From JAICND01 sp035281425 (GTDB lineage: Bacteria > Actinomycetota > Acidimicrobiia > Spongiisociales > ZC4RG35): 29,530 nucleotides of DNA. This document shows, in pieces, positions 28,677-29,530 of the stretch. The notes below the pieces were generated by a model. The model did no database searches. It worked only from the letters and a program-made list of their open reading frames with translations, and had not been told where the DNA came from. The translations under genes and the position numbers were made by a program. The stretch covers positions 1 to 29,530 of the forward strand of contig DATEDX010000205.1 in the NCBI GenBank assembly GCA_035281425.1, in the 5' to 3' direction. Numbering within the stretch: the stretch's first letter is position 1; each line of letters starts with the position of its first letter.

Positions 28677-29530
28677 GTGATGGAACGCCGCCAATCCCGC
28701 CAGCTCAAGGTGGGAAGTGTTGCCGTGGGTGGGGGAGCGCCGGTGAGCGTGCAGTCCATGTGCACCACCAAAACCGCCGACGTGGAAGGCACCTTGACCC
28801 AGGTCTACGCCCTGCGGGGGGCGGGGGCGGACATCGTCCGCATTACTTGTAACGACGTGGAGGCTGCCCAAGGGCTGGCCGAGATCGTGCCCCGCTCGCC
28901 GGTCCCCATCATCGCCGACATCCACTTCCAATACCGGCTGGCGCTGGCGGCCCTGGAGGCAGGGGTGCAGGGTCTTCGACTCAATCCCGGCAACATCCGC
29001 AACGAGGAGCACATCAAGACCGTGGCCCGAGAGGCCAAGGCCCGAGGGGTCCCGATCCGGGTGGGGGTCAATGCCGGTTCACTCGACAAAGATCTCCTCG
29101 CCCGCTTCGGGGCACCGGTACCGGAGGCGCTGGTCGAGTCGGCTCTGACCGAGGTGCGCTACCTGGAGGAGGTCGACTTCTTCGACATCAAGATCTCCGT
29201 CAAGCACTCCAACGTGCCGGCCATGGTCGACTCCTACCGGTTACTGGCTCAACGGGTCGAATATCCCCTTCACCTGGGAGTCACCGAGGCGGGCCCCCTC
29301 CCCGGAGGCCTGATCAAGTCGGTGGCCGGTATCAGCACTCTGCTGCTGGAGGGAATTGGGGACACGATTCGCTTCTCGCTCACCGCCGACCCGGTCGAGG
29401 AAGCCAAGGCCGGCCGGCAGTTGCTCGAATATCTGGGCCTTCGGGAGCGGAAAGGGCTCGACCTCATCGCCTGCCCTTCCTGTGGGCGAGCGGAGGTCGA
29501 CGTCATCAAAGTTGCCCAGGACGCCCAAGC
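28677..29530 (+). CDS. ispG: 4-hydroxy-3-methylbut-2-enyl diphosphate synthase (partial, 3' end missing)
   Basis: Iron-sulfur enzyme of the MEP pathway converting MEcPP to HMBPP. About 284 residues are present, starting GTG 28677 or ATG 28680. Family motifs: RQSRQLKVGSVAVGGGAPVSVQSM, DIVRITCNDVEAA, PIIADIHFQYRLALAALEAG, LRLNPGNI, RVGVNAGSLDKDLL and, near the window edge, ACPSCGR, which supplies the first two cluster Cys. The frame is open at 29530. It completes the dxr-rseP-ispG trio. Confidence 0.96.
   Translation, partial: MMERRQSRQLKVGSVAVGGGAPVSVQSMCTTKTADVEGTLTQVYALRGAGADIVRITCNDVEAAQGLAEIVPRSPVPIIADIHFQYRLALAALEAGVQGLRLNPGNIRNEEHIKTVAREAKARGVPIRVGVNAGSLDKDLLARFGAPVPEALVESALTEVRYLEEVDFFDIKISVKHSNVPAMVDSYRLLAQRVEYPLHLGVTEAGPLPGGLIKSVAGISTLLLEGIGDTIRFSLTADPVEEAKAGRQLLEYLGLRERKGLDLIACPSCGRAEVDVIKVAQDAQ

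Overview
This is a high-GC, gene-dense bacterial chromosome segment. The gene order trmD-rplS-lepB-yraN ... comM-dprA-xerC-whiG-rpsB-tsf-pyrH-frr-cdsA-dxr-rseP-ispG is the classic actinobacterial block. A WhiG-type sigma factor, many GTG/TTG starts, a DUF222/HNH protein and a Thr/Pro-rich linker on a lipoprotein protease all fit Actinobacteria, and by inference the Acidimicrobiia. Many start codons lie 6-10 bases after a TAnnnT -10 box without a good Shine-Dalgarno (SD) sequence, so leaderless transcription looks common. There are no rRNA, tRNA or CRISPR features.

Region by region. (1) 1-2550, minus strand: the ilvB-ilvN-ilvC operon for branched-chain amino acids. It is preceded by what looks like a complete attenuator: promoter, 9-residue leader peptide MHASILVLP, 11-bp hairpin and intrinsic terminator. 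(2) 2547-5009, plus strand: a coiled-coil/NYN nuclease-like protein, whose promoter appears to share its -10 box with the ilv promoter, then a type II NADH dehydrogenase. (3) 5010-7880: an accessory patch with a frameshifted small ORF, a DUF222/HNH protein and an IS110-family element with a candidate bridge RNA. (4) 7884-9335: a small operon (33-residue ORF, ribbon-helix-helix protein, DUF4097 beta-repeat protein) bracketed by 7-bp tandem repeats. (5) 9348-13579: acyl-CoA dehydrogenase, a TrmD fused in frame to an alpha/beta hydrolase, rplS, lepB (probable CTG start) and yraN. (6) 13598-16830: an ABC exporter, a 457-base non-coding stretch rich in inverted repeats, two small minus-strand genes (zinc-binding and membrane) and a crotonase. 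(7) 16885-20841: comM, dprA, xerC, whiG, overlapping or closely spaced. (8) 20842-29530: long palindrome and rpsB leader, then rpsB, tsf, pyrH, frr, cdsA, dxr, rseP, a trypsin-like lipoprotein and the start of ispG.

Most of the window is housekeeping: translation factors, UMP kinase, phospholipid precursor synthesis, two isoprenoid (MEP pathway) enzymes, protein secretion and site-2 proteolysis. The most notable non-routine items are the TrmD-hydrolase fusion, the ilv attenuator with its shared divergent -10 element, heptad repeat arrays at four intergenic sites, the RHH/DUF4097 operon with repeated GACA half-sites in its promoter, the candidate bridge RNA, and long palindromes whose A/T tracts are arranged opposite to a normal terminator.
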